From Xanthomonas floridensis (GTDB lineage: Bacteria; Pseudomonadota; Gammaproteobacteria; Xanthomonadales; Xanthomonadaceae): a DNA stretch of 64,000 nucleotides. The translations under genes and the position numbers were made by a program. The stretch is from positions 120,473 through 184,472 of the forward strand of contig NZ_LXNG01000057.1 of NCBI RefSeq assembly GCF_001642575.1, given 5' to 3'. The first letter of the stretch is position 1; each line of letters begins with the position of its first letter. Below the pieces are notes generated by a model that was not told the origin of the DNA, ran no database searches, and was given only the letters and a program-made list of their open reading frames with translations. This document shows, piece by piece, positions 1 through 9,264 of this stretch.

Positions 1-963
1 GAAATCGTAGTTGGAATTGAACTCCACGCTATCGCCGACGAAGATGCCGTCCTGCTGCTTGCCGGTGCGGGTACGCCATTCGTTGTCGTAGCTGGCCACC
101 GCCAGGATGCCCAGCTTGGCTTCGCCGATATCCATGCTGTAGCCGGCGCTGGCGCCCACATTGACGTCCGGGTCGAGGCTGTCCTTTTCCTGCAGCACAT
201 ACAGGTTGGCATTGTTCATGCTGCGCCCGATGCGGCGGATGTCATCGCGCGAGAAATTGCCCAGATCCACGCGGCGCCCGCTGGCGATGGCATCGCGCAA
301 TGCGCCCGGCTGCTTGCGCGTGCCGTCATCAAAGCCCCACTCGTCATCGCCGGAGCCGTAATAGGTCAGGCCCTTCTCGCCGGTGCTGACGCTGTTGGCG
401 CCGCCGCCTACGGTGAGCGAGAGGAACGGTTTGTCCGGCACGGTCATCGATTGCAGATCGATCACGCCGCCGCCGAATTCGCCGGGATAATCGGCCGAAT
501 AGGTTTTTTGCACGGTCACGCTTTGCAGCACGTCGCTGGGAAACAGATCCAGCGGAACCACGCGCTGCATCGGCTCGGGGCTGGGCAACGGCGAGCCATT
601 GAACAACGCGGACGAATAACGCTCGCCCAGGCCACGCACATACACATACTTGCCGCGCGACAGGCTCAGGCCGGTCACACGCGTCAGCGCCACCGCGGCG
701 CTGCTGTCGCCGGTGCGCTCCATGTCCTCGCGGGTGACGAACGAGGCCACTTCGGAGGTCTGCAGCATCGGCTCGGGAATGTATTCGCCGCGCACCACGA
801 CCTGGTCGAGTTGCTTGGGCGCGATGGCAGCAGCACTGGAACTGCTGCCGCCGGCAGCATCGCTGGTAGTCGACTGCGCCAGTGCGGCGCCGGACATCAG
901 CAAGGTGGAAATGGAAAGAGACAGGCCCGTCCGCGAGAGACGGGCAACAGTGGAGGTTCGCAT
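1..963 (-). CDS. TonB-dependent outer-membrane receptor (N-terminal part, runs off the window)
   Basis: Only the first 321 codons lie in the window and the reading frame is open to base 1. The product starts MRTSTVARLSRTGLSL and has a signal peptide ending near ALAQS. It then shows a TonB-box-like stretch (QLDQVVVRGEY) and a plug domain with the usual motifs (VYVRGLGERYSS, GEFGGGVIDL). Such receptors import siderophores, vitamins or sugars across the outer membrane using TonB energy. The gene lies 77 bases after the lipoprotein gene at 1041-2513 on the same strand, so the two are probably co-transcribed and may form a receptor/surface-lipoprotein pair. The substrate cannot be told from this part. 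Confidence 0.9.
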   Translation of the reverse strand, partial: MRTSTVARLSRTGLSLSISTLLMSGAALAQSTTSDAAGGSSSSAAAIAPKQLDQVVVRGEYIPEPMLQTSEVASFVTREDMERTGDSSAAVALTRVTGLSLSRGKYVYVRGLGERYSSALFNGSPLPSPEPMQRVVPLDLFPSDVLQSVTVQKTYSADYPGEFGGGVIDLQSMTVPDKPFLSLTVGGGANSVSTGEKGLTYYGSGDDEWGFDDGTRKQPGALRDAIASGRRVDLGNFSRDDIRRIGRSMNNANLYVLQEKDSLDPDVNVGASAGYSMDIGEAKLGILAVASYDNEWRTRTGKQQDGIFVGDSVEFNSNYDF

Positions 964-1040
964 CGTGGGAGCCCTGGCAACAGAAAGATGAAGCGGGACG
1001 CATCGCGCGGCGGCATCGGGTCGCCGCGCGATGCCGTGCC

Positions 1041-2513
1041 TCAGCAGGGACGATCGGCGGTCAGGCCGCAGGTCCAGCCCTGCCACCAGGTGTCGTTGGC
1101 ATCACGCACGCCACCGATGTAGTTCACCTGCTGGAAGAAGCTGCTCACCCCGTTCAAGCCCTGGAAGGCCGGCACGGCGCTTTCGTTGGCGCCATTGACG
1201 AACGTGTTCTGCAACGTGGACACGCCATTGGCGACATTGTTGGTGCCGGCTGCGAACTGGGTGGCCGCACGCGCGTCGCTACCGAAGGCCGTCGGGCAGG
1301 CGAAGAACACCGAGTTGAAGGTACCGAGCGTGTCGGCATCGGCAAGGTTGAAGCACACCAGACCATCACCGGTGCCACCGGCCGGACGCGTGACGACCGA
1401 GTTGTAGAACGCGGCCTGCGTGCCCTGGTTGAGCATGATTGCTGCACCGGCGCGCGTATTGCCCACGTAGGTGAAGTTGGCCACCTTCGGGCGCGAATAC
1501 GGCTGGCGACGCAGGCTGCTCCATTCGTTCATGCGGTCGCCGCCGCCGGCGCGCTGCACCACGATGCCGAACTGCAACGCACCGCTCCAGCCAGCATCGG
1601 TATCCAGCGAATCGTCGTCGGCGCCGGTGATCACCACGTGGCTGCCGTTGACCGTGCCGCCGAACCATTCGATGCCGTCATCGGAACTGTTGTGGATCTG
1701 CACGTAGTCCAGACGCGTGCCGCTGCCCACGCCGGCCAGGGTGATGCCCTGCAGCTCGTTGTTGGGCGAAATTTCGAAGCCCGAATACATCACGCGCAGG
1801 TAGCGCATCGACCCGCTGTTGTCGGTGGCGCTGTTGCCGCCGTAGAACGCGTTGGTGCCTTCCACCTGCGCCTGACACTCCGGCGTCCCCGACACGGTAG
1901 CGCCCGGGCAGTTGTTGATCGCCGCGCGACCCAGCACCACGATGCCGCCCCACAGGCCGATGGTGTTGGCGTTGACCTGGCCTTCCAGCGCCTGGCGCGC
2001 GGTGAACACGATCGGCGCAGTGGCGCTGCCTTCGGCAAAGATCTGCGAGCCGCGGTTGACCACGATGTAGTCGCTACCCGAAGAGCCATACAGGGTGACG
2101 CCCGGCTCGATGGTCAGCACGCCCTGCACGCTGCCGGCGGCCGGCGCGGTGGCGTTACCGCCACGGTCGGTACCGACGTTGACGCGGCCGCTGATCGAAT
2201 ACGCAGTACCGGCGCGCGCAGGCACGACCAGATTGCCGCTGACGGTTTCCGGCAACTGACAGGCGCGCAGCGTGTTGTTGGCGATGGTGCCGACGTTGGA
2301 GAAACCGGTCGGGCAATCGGCGGCCGGGCCGGTCGGCGATGGCGTGGGCGTCGGTGCAGGCGTGGGCGCCGGGGTCGGCGCGGGCGCCGGTGCGGGCGGA
2401 AACGCGCCCTCGCCCGGCGAAGCGACGCGGTCGGCACCACCACCGCAGGCCGACAGGGCCAGGGCGGTACCAAACGTCATGAGAAGTGTCTTGCTGCTGT
2501 TGCGAACGGACAT
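1041..2513 (-). CDS. Secreted lipoprotein with beta-helix-like repeats, likely partner of the TonB receptor
   Basis: The chosen ATG at 2513 has a GGAG ribosome site and gives a 490-residue product. A lipoprotein signal peptide (ALALSAC, Cys23) is followed by a Pro/Ala/Thr linker at about residues 38-63. The rest is a globular region with parallel-beta-helix character, for example LDYVQIHNSSDDGIEWF and VVITGADDDSLDTDAGW. No catalytic motif is evident. An upstream in-frame ATG at 2561 exists, but it would bury the signal peptide. The tandem position before a TonB-dependent receptor suggests a cell-surface ligand-capture or binding role. This is inference from context, and the family was not identified. 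Confidence 0.85.
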   Translation of the reverse strand: MSVRNSSKTLLMTFGTALALSACGGGADRVASPGEGAFPPAPAPAPTPAPTPAPTPTPSPTGPAADCPTGFSNVGTIANNTLRACQLPETVSGNLVVPARAGTAYSISGRVNVGTDRGGNATAPAAGSVQGVLTIEPGVTLYGSSGSDYIVVNRGSQIFAEGSATAPIVFTARQALEGQVNANTIGLWGGIVVLGRAAINNCPGATVSGTPECQAQVEGTNAFYGGNSATDNSGSMRYLRVMYSGFEISPNNELQGITLAGVGSGTRLDYVQIHNSSDDGIEWFGGTVNGSHVVITGADDDSLDTDAGWSGALQFGIVVQRAGGGDRMNEWSSLRRQPYSRPKVANFTYVGNTRAGAAIMLNQGTQAAFYNSVVTRPAGGTGDGLVCFNLADADTLGTFNSVFFACPTAFGSDARAATQFAAGTNNVANGVSTLQNTFVNGANESAVPAFQGLNGVSSFFQQVNYIGGVRDANDTWWQGWTCGLTADRPC

Positions 2514-2700
2514 GCGGCTGATCTCCAGGTCAAAAGGTCCGGTATGAAGAGGAGTCGTCAAGAATTGGTTGCGTTCCGCTCACTGCAGTGGCGAGCACGT
2601 TCAAGATCCCCGTCACCTTTATAGGGGCCGTCTGTTGCATTTGTCTTACCGCGACACATTTGACATATCACTGACACACGCCGACATGCACTGTAGTGGG

Positions 2701-3561
2701 ATGACATCCACCGTAATTCCTAGCCCACTGGCCGACTGGATCGTGGCGCAGGCACTGGCCGGCCAGCCGCCCGAACAGGCGTTACAGCCGCTGATCGATC
2801 AAGGCTGGAACGAACAGGACGCCATCGACGCGGTCGAGGCATTGGTGCGCGACCATATCCAGCGGCATGCACAGGCCAACGGCCTGCCGCTGCCGGTCCG
2901 CGTGCCCGCGCTGCTGCAACACGACGATGCCTCGTTGCTGGACCTGGGCGACCGCCAGGTGCGTGTACTGATGAGCCTGCTACTGCCACGCGTGGTGGTG
3001 CTTGGCAGCTTTCTCGCCGATGACGAGTGCGATGCCTTGATCGCGCTCGCACAGCCGCGCCTGGCACGCTCGCGCACGGTGGACAACGGCAGTGGCGCGC
3101 AGATCGTGCACGCCGCACGCACCAGCGACAGCATGTGCCTGCAGCTGGGCCAGGATGCGCTGTGCCAACGGATCGAGGCACGCATTGCGCGCCTGCTCGA
3201 CTGGCCGGTGGCGCACGGCGAAGGACTGCAGGTACTGCGCTACGCCACCGGCGCGGAGTATCAGCCGCACTACGATTATTTCGACCCCGACGCGGCCGGC
3301 ACGCCGGTGCTGCTGCAGGCTGGTGGCCAGCGCGTCGCCTCGCTGGTGATGTACCTCAACACGCCCGCACGCGGCGGCGCCACGCGTTTTCCCGATGTGC
3401 ACCTGGACGTTGCCGCAGTGAAGGGTAACGCGGTGTTCTTCAGCTACGACCGACCGCATCCGATGACGCGCAGCCTGCATGCCGGCGCGCCGGTGCTGGC
3501 CGGCGAAAAATGGGTGGCGACCAAATGGCTGCGCGAGCGCGCAGTGCGCATGCCTGGCTAA
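2701..3561 (+). CDS. 2OG-Fe(II) oxygenase, prolyl 4-hydroxylase family
   Basis: This 286-residue cytoplasmic protein has a double-stranded beta-helix dioxygenase domain in its C-terminal half. Iron ligands are visible as HYD (His190, Asp192) and His260 (SLHAG). Lys270 (GEKWVATKW) sits where the residue that holds 2-oxoglutarate is expected. Family members hydroxylate prolyl or other side chains using 2-oxoglutarate and O2, and the substrate here is unknown. The N-terminal 100 residues (LADWIVAQALAGQPPEQAL) look like a helical adaptor. The start at 2701 (MTSTVIPSPL) is preferred over an in-frame extension to 2569 that has no homologous look. Confidence 0.88.
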   Translation: MTSTVIPSPLADWIVAQALAGQPPEQALQPLIDQGWNEQDAIDAVEALVRDHIQRHAQANGLPLPVRVPALLQHDDASLLDLGDRQVRVLMSLLLPRVVVLGSFLADDECDALIALAQPRLARSRTVDNGSGAQIVHAARTSDSMCLQLGQDALCQRIEARIARLLDWPVAHGEGLQVLRYATGAEYQPHYDYFDPDAAGTPVLLQAGGQRVASLVMYLNTPARGGATRFPDVHLDVAAVKGNAVFFSYDRPHPMTRSLHAGAPVLAGEKWVATKWLRERAVRMPG

Positions 3562-3689
3562 GGGCGGAGATCAACGCTTACGCATTCGCCAGGTGGACGA
3601 CCATCGTCCTGAAATGACCCACCCAGATGATCGGATCGGCTCCTCGCGACCGGGGTGTTGCATCGTGGCGGGGATACCGTCAAAAGCCG

Positions 3690-3994
3690 AGTGGGCCGAG
3701 CGCGCGGTGCCCTCGCCACTCGCGGGACACGCGGTGAACCCATCCATGGTGGCTCGATGGCGGCATCCATGCCGCAAGCGGCAAGGACACCGCACCAGAA
3801 CGTTGACTGTCGTTTTATCGAAGAGCGACACGCTGCTTCGCCAGCTTGCTGATTGCGTGTTGAAAGCCTTGCACACCGGCCATCTCGACTGGTCCTTGCC
3901 TACCCACCGTCGCGGGACCTTACGCACCATGGATGCCGCCTAAGAGCTGACAAGGACGTACTTGCAGCATGTCCCACGATGGCGGCGGGCAAGG
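3690..3994. repeat. Composite intergenic repeat, copy 1
   Basis: The gene-free stretch 3562-4042 carries two repeat modules. The right module (3894-3994) is an imperfect inverted repeat with 26-base arms at 3894-3919 and about 3970-3994, around a core with GGATGCCGCC. The left module (about 3700-3780) contains GTGAACCCATCCATGG and CGGCATCCATGCCG. The whole arrangement recurs in inverted orientation at 53632-53990. Small ORFs reading through it (for example MDAAIEPPWMGSPRV) are repeat-derived and not genes. Confidence 0.75.
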
Positions 3995-4042
3995 GCCCTG
4001 CAGTGAATCTGCAACCCCCACTCGCGCCGTCTTGCGAAACGA

Positions 4043-4456
4043 TCAACGCGACCCGAACAAGCGCTGATCGATCCGCAGCATCACAAACCGCAACGGCGTC
4101 CACGCCAGGCACACGCCAGCCAGGATGCCCAGCGTATCAGCCAGCGCATCGTAGGGATCTGCGCTGCGATTGGTGGTCAGCGCACCCTGCGCAATCTCGA
4201 TCCCGATCCCCAGCAGCACCAACCCGAACGCGGCCAGCAACAGCGCACGACGGGTTGCGAACAACTGCACGGCGCCCCAACTCAGCAGTGCGAAACTCAG
4301 GAAGTGCTCGACCTTGTCGCTGTTGGACGGCAGCTCGGGAAATTCCGGTGGTGGTCCAAGACACACAGCGATCAGTACCACGATCGCCGCGATCCACAGC
4401 CCCATCCACAGCGCCGGCCGGTGGAACGGCCGCAGCGCCACCGTCACAGCCGCCAC
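4043..4456 (-). CDS. VanZ-like family membrane protein
   Basis: This 137-residue protein has about four membrane segments (ALWMGLWIAAIVVLIAVCL, HFLSFALLSWGAVQL, LLLAAFGLVLLGIGIEIAQ, LADTLGILAGVCLAW). The VanZ-type pattern SDKVEHFLSFALL...GIEIAQ...SADPYDALADTLG is clear. VanZ-like proteins are small inner-membrane proteins of poorly known role, and the name comes from a teicoplanin-resistance gene. The start overlaps the end of the upstream methyltransferase gene by 13 bases, so the two are very likely translated from one mRNA. Confidence 0.85.
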   Translation of the reverse strand: MAAVTVALRPFHRPALWMGLWIAAIVVLIAVCLGPPPEFPELPSNSDKVEHFLSFALLSWGAVQLFATRRALLLAAFGLVLLGIGIEIAQGALTTNRSADPYDALADTLGILAGVCLAWTPLRFVMLRIDQRLFGSR

Positions 4457-5628
4457 GTGAGATCGCCAGCCAGGAAGGCAGGAGCGAAATCCACGTCGCG
4501 CGAGAAGCCCATCACCTGGAAACGCTCGCCCATTTCGCTGGGCAGGGTGAGCTGCTTGACCTGCTGACGCAGGCGCATGCGCCCGACTTCATCGGTGCGC
4601 GCATCGGCCTGGGTCAGCAAGGTATCCAGACCATTGCCCAGCAGGAAACTGGCCTGCGTACAGTAACCGGCCAGTTCGAAACCGGCGCCGGTGCCGGCCT
4701 CGGCCAACGCAGTGAAGTCCACCGAGGCGGTCAGGTCCTGCAGACCCGGCCAACGATACAGATCCTCGTGCATGCGGTGGCGATAGAAGGCGCGCAAGGT
4801 GCCGTCCTCGCGCTGCGCACGATAGAACTCGCCACGCGGATAACCGTAGTCGACGAACAGCATCGCACCGCGTTTCAGTCCACCAGCCACCGCCTGGATC
4901 CAGTACGGCAGCTGCGGCAACAGCTCGGAGCGGTAGCCTTCGGCGAACGGCTGTTCCAGATAGCGCTCCAGATGCCGTACCGCCGCGCTCAGCAAGGCAT
5001 CGGCCGGCTGCTCGCCGCGCGCGAACTGCTGCTGCGCATCCAGTACCACGGTTTCCTCATACACCTGCCCATCGCGCAGCGCAAAGCGTGGCGTAGGCAG
5101 GGCATCGATCACCTCGTTGGCGAACAGCACGCCGTCCCAATCGTCGGGGAATGGTGCGTCCAGCCACTCGACCAGATCGAACACCGGCGGAATCAGGCTG
5201 CGTCCCAGGCGCTCGCGCTGGCGTTCGCGCAGGTCGGCACTGGGCTCGAGAATCGCATAGCGCTCCGGCAACGCATCCAGTTCCAGCAACCGCTTGAGCG
5301 TGACCTCGGCAAACGCACCGCTGCCGCCCCCCACTTCCAGCACCCGCGCCTGCGGCCCCAGTTGCTGCAGCACCGGCGCCAGCGCACCGGAGACGGTGGC
5401 GGCGAACAGCGGCCCCAGCTCGGGCGCGGTGACGAAGTCGCCGGTCTCGCCGAACTTGCTCGACCCGGCGCTGTAGTAGCCCAGGCCCGGCGCATACAGC
5501 GCCAGCTCCATGAAACGCGAGAACGGAATCGCTCCGCCGGCCGCCTGGATCTCGGCGCGCAGATGTGCGGCCAACCGCTCGCTATGCGCCAGGGCGTCCG
5601 GATCGGGTGTGGGAAGGTCGGCGTGCAT
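4444..5628 (-). CDS. SAM-dependent methyltransferase, MidA/NDUFAF7 family
   Basis: This 394-residue protein begins MHADLPTPDPDALAHSERL. The N-terminal GGAIPFSRFMELALYAPGLGYY block is the hallmark of the MidA/NDUFAF7 (DUF185) family. Motif I is VLEVGGGSGAF, and VLFANEVIDALP follows later. The mitochondrial homologue methylates an arginine of a complex I subunit, and the bacterial substrate is not settled. The start at 5628 was chosen over an extension to 5766 that would run into the divergent gene at 5696. It is divergent from the pteridine reductase (67-base shared promoter region) and overlaps the downstream VanZ-like gene. Confidence 0.9.
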   Translation of the reverse strand: MHADLPTPDPDALAHSERLAAHLRAEIQAAGGAIPFSRFMELALYAPGLGYYSAGSSKFGETGDFVTAPELGPLFAATVSGALAPVLQQLGPQARVLEVGGGSGAFAEVTLKRLLELDALPERYAILEPSADLRERQRERLGRSLIPPVFDLVEWLDAPFPDDWDGVLFANEVIDALPTPRFALRDGQVYEETVVLDAQQQFARGEQPADALLSAAVRHLERYLEQPFAEGYRSELLPQLPYWIQAVAGGLKRGAMLFVDYGYPRGEFYRAQREDGTLRAFYRHRMHEDLYRWPGLQDLTASVDFTALAEAGTGAGFELAGYCTQASFLLGNGLDTLLTQADARTDEVGRMRLRQQVKQLTLPSEMGERFQVMGFSRDVDFAPAFLAGDLTWRL

Positions 5629-5695
5629 GCGGGTACCGGTTGCGAAGACAATGCACAGGATAGCCGAGCCCTCCGCAACGCCGAGCGAGTACGCC

Positions 5696-6433
5696 ATGAC
5701 AGACAGTTCCAAGGTGGTGTTGATCACCGGTGCAGGCCGCCGCATCGGCGCGCAGATCGCCACCACGCTGCACGCCGCCGGCTACCGCGTCGCGCTGCAT
5801 GCGCACCGCTCCGGCCAGGCGCTGAGCGCGCGCGTGGCTGCGTTGTGCGCGCAGCGCGCCGGGAGTGCATGCGCCCTGCAGGCGGACCTGCGCCTGCCGC
5901 AGGCGCCGGCGCAGCTGGTGGATGACTGCATCGCCACCTTCGGCCGCCTGGATGCGGTGGTCAACAACGCCTCGGCGTTCTATCCCACCGCGCTGGGCCA
6001 GGCCACGCCGGCACAGTGGGACGAATTGTTCGCCGTCAACGCACGTGCGCCGTTCTTCATCGCCCAGGCCGCCGCCGCGCAGCTGCGTCTGCACCGCGGC
6101 GCCATCGTCAACCTCACCGACCTGCATGCCCGGCAGCCGATGCGTCATCACCCGCTGTACGGCGCCTCCAAGAGCGCACTGGAAATGCTGACCCGTTCGC
6201 TCGCACTGGAGCTGGCGCCGGACGTGCGGGTCAATGCGGTGGCGCCCGGTGCGATCCTGTGGCCGGAAGAAGGCAAGGCCGCCGAGGCCAAGCAGGCACT
6301 GCTTGCACGCACTCCGCTGGCGCGGATCGGCACGCCGGACGAAATCGCCGAGGCGGTGCGCTGGTTGCTCGATGACGCCAGCTTCGTCACCGGCCACACG
6401 TTGAATGTGGATGGCGGCCGTCAACTGAGCTGA
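5696..6433 (+). CDS. Pteridine reductase, short-chain dehydrogenase family
   Basis: This 245-residue SDR protein has the nucleotide-binding motif TGAGRRIG, which is the TGxxxRxG form typical of pteridine reductases. It also has VVNNASAF, the catalytic Tyr/Lys pair YGASK and the C-terminal TGHTLNVDGG. Members reduce dihydrobiopterin, dihydromonapterin or folate with NADPH (compare FolM). folK lies about 280 bases downstream on the other strand, which gives a loose pterin/folate neighbourhood. The start MTDSSKVVLITG at 5696 fits the family length, and the longer in-frame ORF from 5510 overlaps the divergent gene. Confidence 0.9.
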   Translation: MTDSSKVVLITGAGRRIGAQIATTLHAAGYRVALHAHRSGQALSARVAALCAQRAGSACALQADLRLPQAPAQLVDDCIATFGRLDAVVNNASAFYPTALGQATPAQWDELFAVNARAPFFIAQAAAAQLRLHRGAIVNLTDLHARQPMRHHPLYGASKSALEMLTRSLALELAPDVRVNAVAPGAILWPEEGKAAEAKQALLARTPLARIGTPDEIAEAVRWLLDDASFVTGHTLNVDGGRQLS

Positions 6434-6716
6434 GAACCGCTGCCCACACGGCTGCGCTCACCGCCATGCGGGCGCGGCCGCTGCTCGGTGACAGGTGCGC
6501 GTGGCTACGGGTACATCCCGATCCCAAGCGCGCCATCCACACCCGCCTGACGACCCCTCGATACCTAGCGTGCGCCGCGCGAAGGCAGACGAAGCACGCA
6601 CACGCTGCGCGACATGCCTCGGCAGCGATCGGCAGGCGCATGCGCAGAAGCCAATCTGCAAAGAGCCCGACGTGAGCTCGCTTGGTGCAGCACGGCCAGC
6701 TGCACGCACACCTGCG

Positions 6717-7226
6717 CTACTGCGCAGCATTCAGCGCAGGCGCGTCCAGCTCTACTGTGGTGAATGCACTGCCATGCTGCGGATGCGCCTGCCATAGCGC
6801 GGCCAGCGTCTGCCCGCTCAACGGGTCCACGAAGTCCGGCGCGATATCGGCCAATGGTTTGAGCACGAAGGCATGCTTGAGCTCGGGCCGCGGAATGCGC
6901 AACTGCCCGGGTCCTTCGACGATGCTGTCGCCGAAGAACACCACATCCACATCCAGGGTACGGTCGCTGAAACGCGGCCCGCTGCGATCGCGGCCATGCG
7001 CATCTTCCAGCGCATGCAACCACTGATCCAGTGCCTGCAAGCCCAGCTCGGTCTGCAGTGCCACTGCATTGTTGACGAAATCCGGCCCATCGAAGCCCAC
7101 CGCCGGCGTGCGGTACGCCGCAGACACAGTGAGCGGGCCAAAGCGCGCGCGCAGGGCTGCCACGGCCAGGCGCAGGTAATGGGTCGGCTGGACGTTGCTG
7201 CCGAGACTGAGGAGCACGGTGGTCAT
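6717..7226 (-). CDS. folK: 2-amino-4-hydroxy-6-hydroxymethyldihydropteridine pyrophosphokinase
   Basis: FolK transfers pyrophosphate from ATP to 6-hydroxymethyl-dihydropterin, a step in folate synthesis in the cytoplasm. The 169-residue product starts MTTVLLSLGSNVQPTHYL and shows the HPPK landmarks YRTPAVGFDGPDFVNNAV, the variant HGRDRSGPRFSDRTLDVDVVF (usually a R-x-x-R...RxLDxDI pattern) and IPRPELKHAFVL. The length is normal. An in-frame extension to 7304 lacks family similarity. The gene stands alone, and its end faces the end of the pteridine reductase. Confidence 0.93.
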   Translation of the reverse strand: MTTVLLSLGSNVQPTHYLRLAVAALRARFGPLTVSAAYRTPAVGFDGPDFVNNAVALQTELGLQALDQWLHALEDAHGRDRSGPRFSDRTLDVDVVFFGDSIVEGPGQLRIPRPELKHAFVLKPLADIAPDFVDPLSGQTLAALWQAHPQHGSAFTTVELDAPALNAAQ

Positions 7227-7317
7227 GCGGTATTCGCGCATGCGGCCGGCGTCAGCGTCAACTGTTGCAAGCGTGCCCACTGCCAAACAACGGGCACACC
7301 GCACGCGACGCTCCGGC

Positions 7318-8820
7318 TCAGGCCACTTCGAGCGCGTGCGCCACCGCGCGGAACACGCGGCGCATTTCCAACGGCTTGCGCAATACGTGCACCGGGATGT
7401 CCGGCGGGAAGTGCACCCGCTGCAGCGGCGAGCCCATGTCTTCCAGCACGATCGCCGGCCCCTGATAACCCAGCTCCTGCATGCTCAGCAGCACGTTCAC
7501 TGCGGACAGCTGGATGATGTCGCTGTCGATGATCACCAGGTCCGGCATCGCATGCTGCTGTACCAGCTGCAGCGCCGCAAAGCCATCGGTGGCCAGCTGC
7601 GGCTGGTATCCCTGGCTGGACAAGGCATTGCCCAGCAGCGACAGGCGCGTGGCCTCGCCATCCACTAGCAGGATGCGCTGCCCATGGCCCAGCGCGAGCG
7701 GCAGTTCGGTATCGGCGATCGCTACCGCCGCTGCGCGCATCGGCACGATCATGTCGAAGCGCGTGCCCTCACCCAGCCGGCTATCGACCTGGATGCTGCC
7801 GCCGTAGCTTTCCACGATGCGCTTGCACGAAATCAGGCCCAGCCCGGTGCCATCGGCCTTGGTGGTGAAGAAGGGGCTGAACAACCGCGCGCGGGTTTCA
7901 TCGCTCATGCCCACGCCGGTATCGGCCACGCTCATGCGCACGCGGGTGGCATCGAAGCGATCGGCCGACAGCATCAAGGTGCCGCCGCCGGGCATCGCCT
8001 GGATCGCATTCAAGCCCAGGTTGAGCAGGCATTGCTGCAACTCGGTGTAGTTGGCTTCGATGGTCAGGTCGGCGGCGATCGGGTCCATCTGCAGGCGCAC
8101 GCCATCGGGCAGGCTGCTCTTGAGCAGCATCTGCACCGCCGAAAACAGGTTGGCGATGGATACCTGCTCGCGCGGTTTGTTGGAGCCACGCACGAACGAC
8201 AGCATCGACTCGGCCATCTCATGCCCGCGGCGGCCGCATTCGGCCACCACGTTGGCCAGCTGGCGCAGCTGCGGGTCGTCGGTACGCCCGGCCAGCAGAT
8301 CGGGCACGATCAGCAACGGTTGCAGGATGTTGCGCAGGTCATGGCTCAGCCCGGCCGCCAGCATCGCCAGGCTTTCCAGGCGCTGCGCACGCATCAGCTC
8401 GCTCTCCACGCGCTGGCGCTCCAGCTCCGCACGCGCCTCGCGGATGGCGCGCATCACCGCGCTCGGCAACCGCGTGGGGTTGTGCTTGATGATGTAGTCG
8501 TTGGCGCCGTCCTGCAGCGCCTTGACCGCGGTCTCCTCACCCATGGTGCCGGAGACGAAGATGAAAGGGATGGCGCCGTTCTGGCGCACCAGGCGCAACG
8601 CCTGGTGGCCGGAAAACCCGGGCATGCTCAAATCCGACAGCACGATGTCCGGGTGAAAGACGTCCAGCACGCTGCGCAACGACGGCTCGCTGTCCACGCG
8701 CTCGAACACGGCATCGATGCCGGCATCCAGCAGCTGATCGGACAACAGCTCGGCGTCTTCGGGTGAATCTTCCACCAGAAGGATCTTCAGCTGCTCCAGT
8801 TTGCCCCCCTCATGCGGCAT
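7318..8820 (-). CDS. Hybrid sensor kinase: receiver, HisKA, HATPase, receiver
   Basis: This 500-residue soluble protein has an N-terminal receiver (acidic pair in LLVEDSPEDA, phospho-acceptor Asp63 in LSDLSMPGFS) and a short coiled linker. A dimerisation domain follows with His160 (LAAGLSHDLRN), then an ATPase domain (NLGLNAIQAMPGGG, DTGVGM, GTGLGL). A C-terminal receiver carries LLVDGEA, LVIIDSD and LRKPLE. No membrane segment is present, so the signal probably arrives by phosphotransfer into the first receiver. It starts 3 bases after the single-domain regulator and is the third gene of a signalling operon with 8824-9264 and 9261-11120. Confidence 0.93.
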   Translation of the reverse strand: MPHEGGKLEQLKILLVEDSPEDAELLSDQLLDAGIDAVFERVDSEPSLRSVLDVFHPDIVLSDLSMPGFSGHQALRLVRQNGAIPFIFVSGTMGEETAVKALQDGANDYIIKHNPTRLPSAVMRAIREARAELERQRVESELMRAQRLESLAMLAAGLSHDLRNILQPLLIVPDLLAGRTDDPQLRQLANVVAECGRRGHEMAESMLSFVRGSNKPREQVSIANLFSAVQMLLKSSLPDGVRLQMDPIAADLTIEANYTELQQCLLNLGLNAIQAMPGGGTLMLSADRFDATRVRMSVADTGVGMSDETRARLFSPFFTTKADGTGLGLISCKRIVESYGGSIQVDSRLGEGTRFDMIVPMRAAAVAIADTELPLALGHGQRILLVDGEATRLSLLGNALSSQGYQPQLATDGFAALQLVQQHAMPDLVIIDSDIIQLSAVNVLLSMQELGYQGPAIVLEDMGSPLQRVHFPPDIPVHVLRKPLEMRRVFRAVAHALEVA

Positions 8821-8823
8821 GGC

Positions 8824-9264
8824 TCAGTCCAGCTCCGGTGCCTGGTTGATGACTGCCCAGAAGGTGCCGAGCGTCTTGACCGCGTTGAAGAACTGGTCGA
8901 CATCCACCGGTTTGACTACATAGGCATTGACGCCCAGGTCCCAGCTGCGCGCCAGGTCGCTCTCTTCGCGCGAGGACGACAGGATCACCACCGGCAGGCG
9001 CTTGAGCGTTTCATCGCTGCGCACCTGCTTGAGCACTTCCAGTCCGTCCAGGCGCGGCATCTTGATGTCCAGCAGCAGCACCGCCGGCAAGCCTTCCTCG
9101 CGGTTGGCGTAGGCGCCACGGCGCAGCAGGTAGTCCATGGCTTCCACGCCGTCCTCGACGTGCACGATGGGGTTGGCCAGGCGCGCATCGCGCAGAGCGT
9201 CGACCGCCATCTCCGCGTCGGCCGGGCTGTCTTCTGCCAGAAGAATGGTACGAATGGCACTCAT
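8824..9264 (-). CDS. Single-domain response regulator (CheY/Rcp1-like)
   Basis: This 146-residue product is one receiver domain with Glu11/Asp12 (LLAEDSPADAE), phospho-acceptor Asp66 (VLLLDIKMPRLDG) and the conserved Lys in YVVKPVD. The insertion ANREEGLP before the acceptor strand is typical of the Rcp1 class that pairs with phytochrome-type kinases. It has no output domain, so it works by phosphorelay or protein contact. The ATG overlaps the stop of the upstream kinase in an ATGA arrangement (9261-9264), which implies translational coupling. Confidence 0.95.
   Translation of the reverse strand: MSAIRTILLAEDSPADAEMAVDALRDARLANPIVHVEDGVEAMDYLLRRGAYANREEGLPAVLLLDIKMPRLDGLEVLKQVRSDETLKRLPVVILSSSREESDLARSWDLGVNAYVVKPVDVDQFFNAVKTLGTFWAVINQAPELD

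Noticed and set aside
3558..3930. Small ORFs in the repeat region with MDAAIEPPWMG-type sequence
   Set aside because: They are translations of the intergenic repeat, recur with it at 53.9 kb and lack ribosome sites.
3853..5925. 690-codon plus-strand open frame
   Set aside because: It runs antisense through the MidA and VanZ genes and the composite repeat. It is GC-driven shadow coding with no domain.
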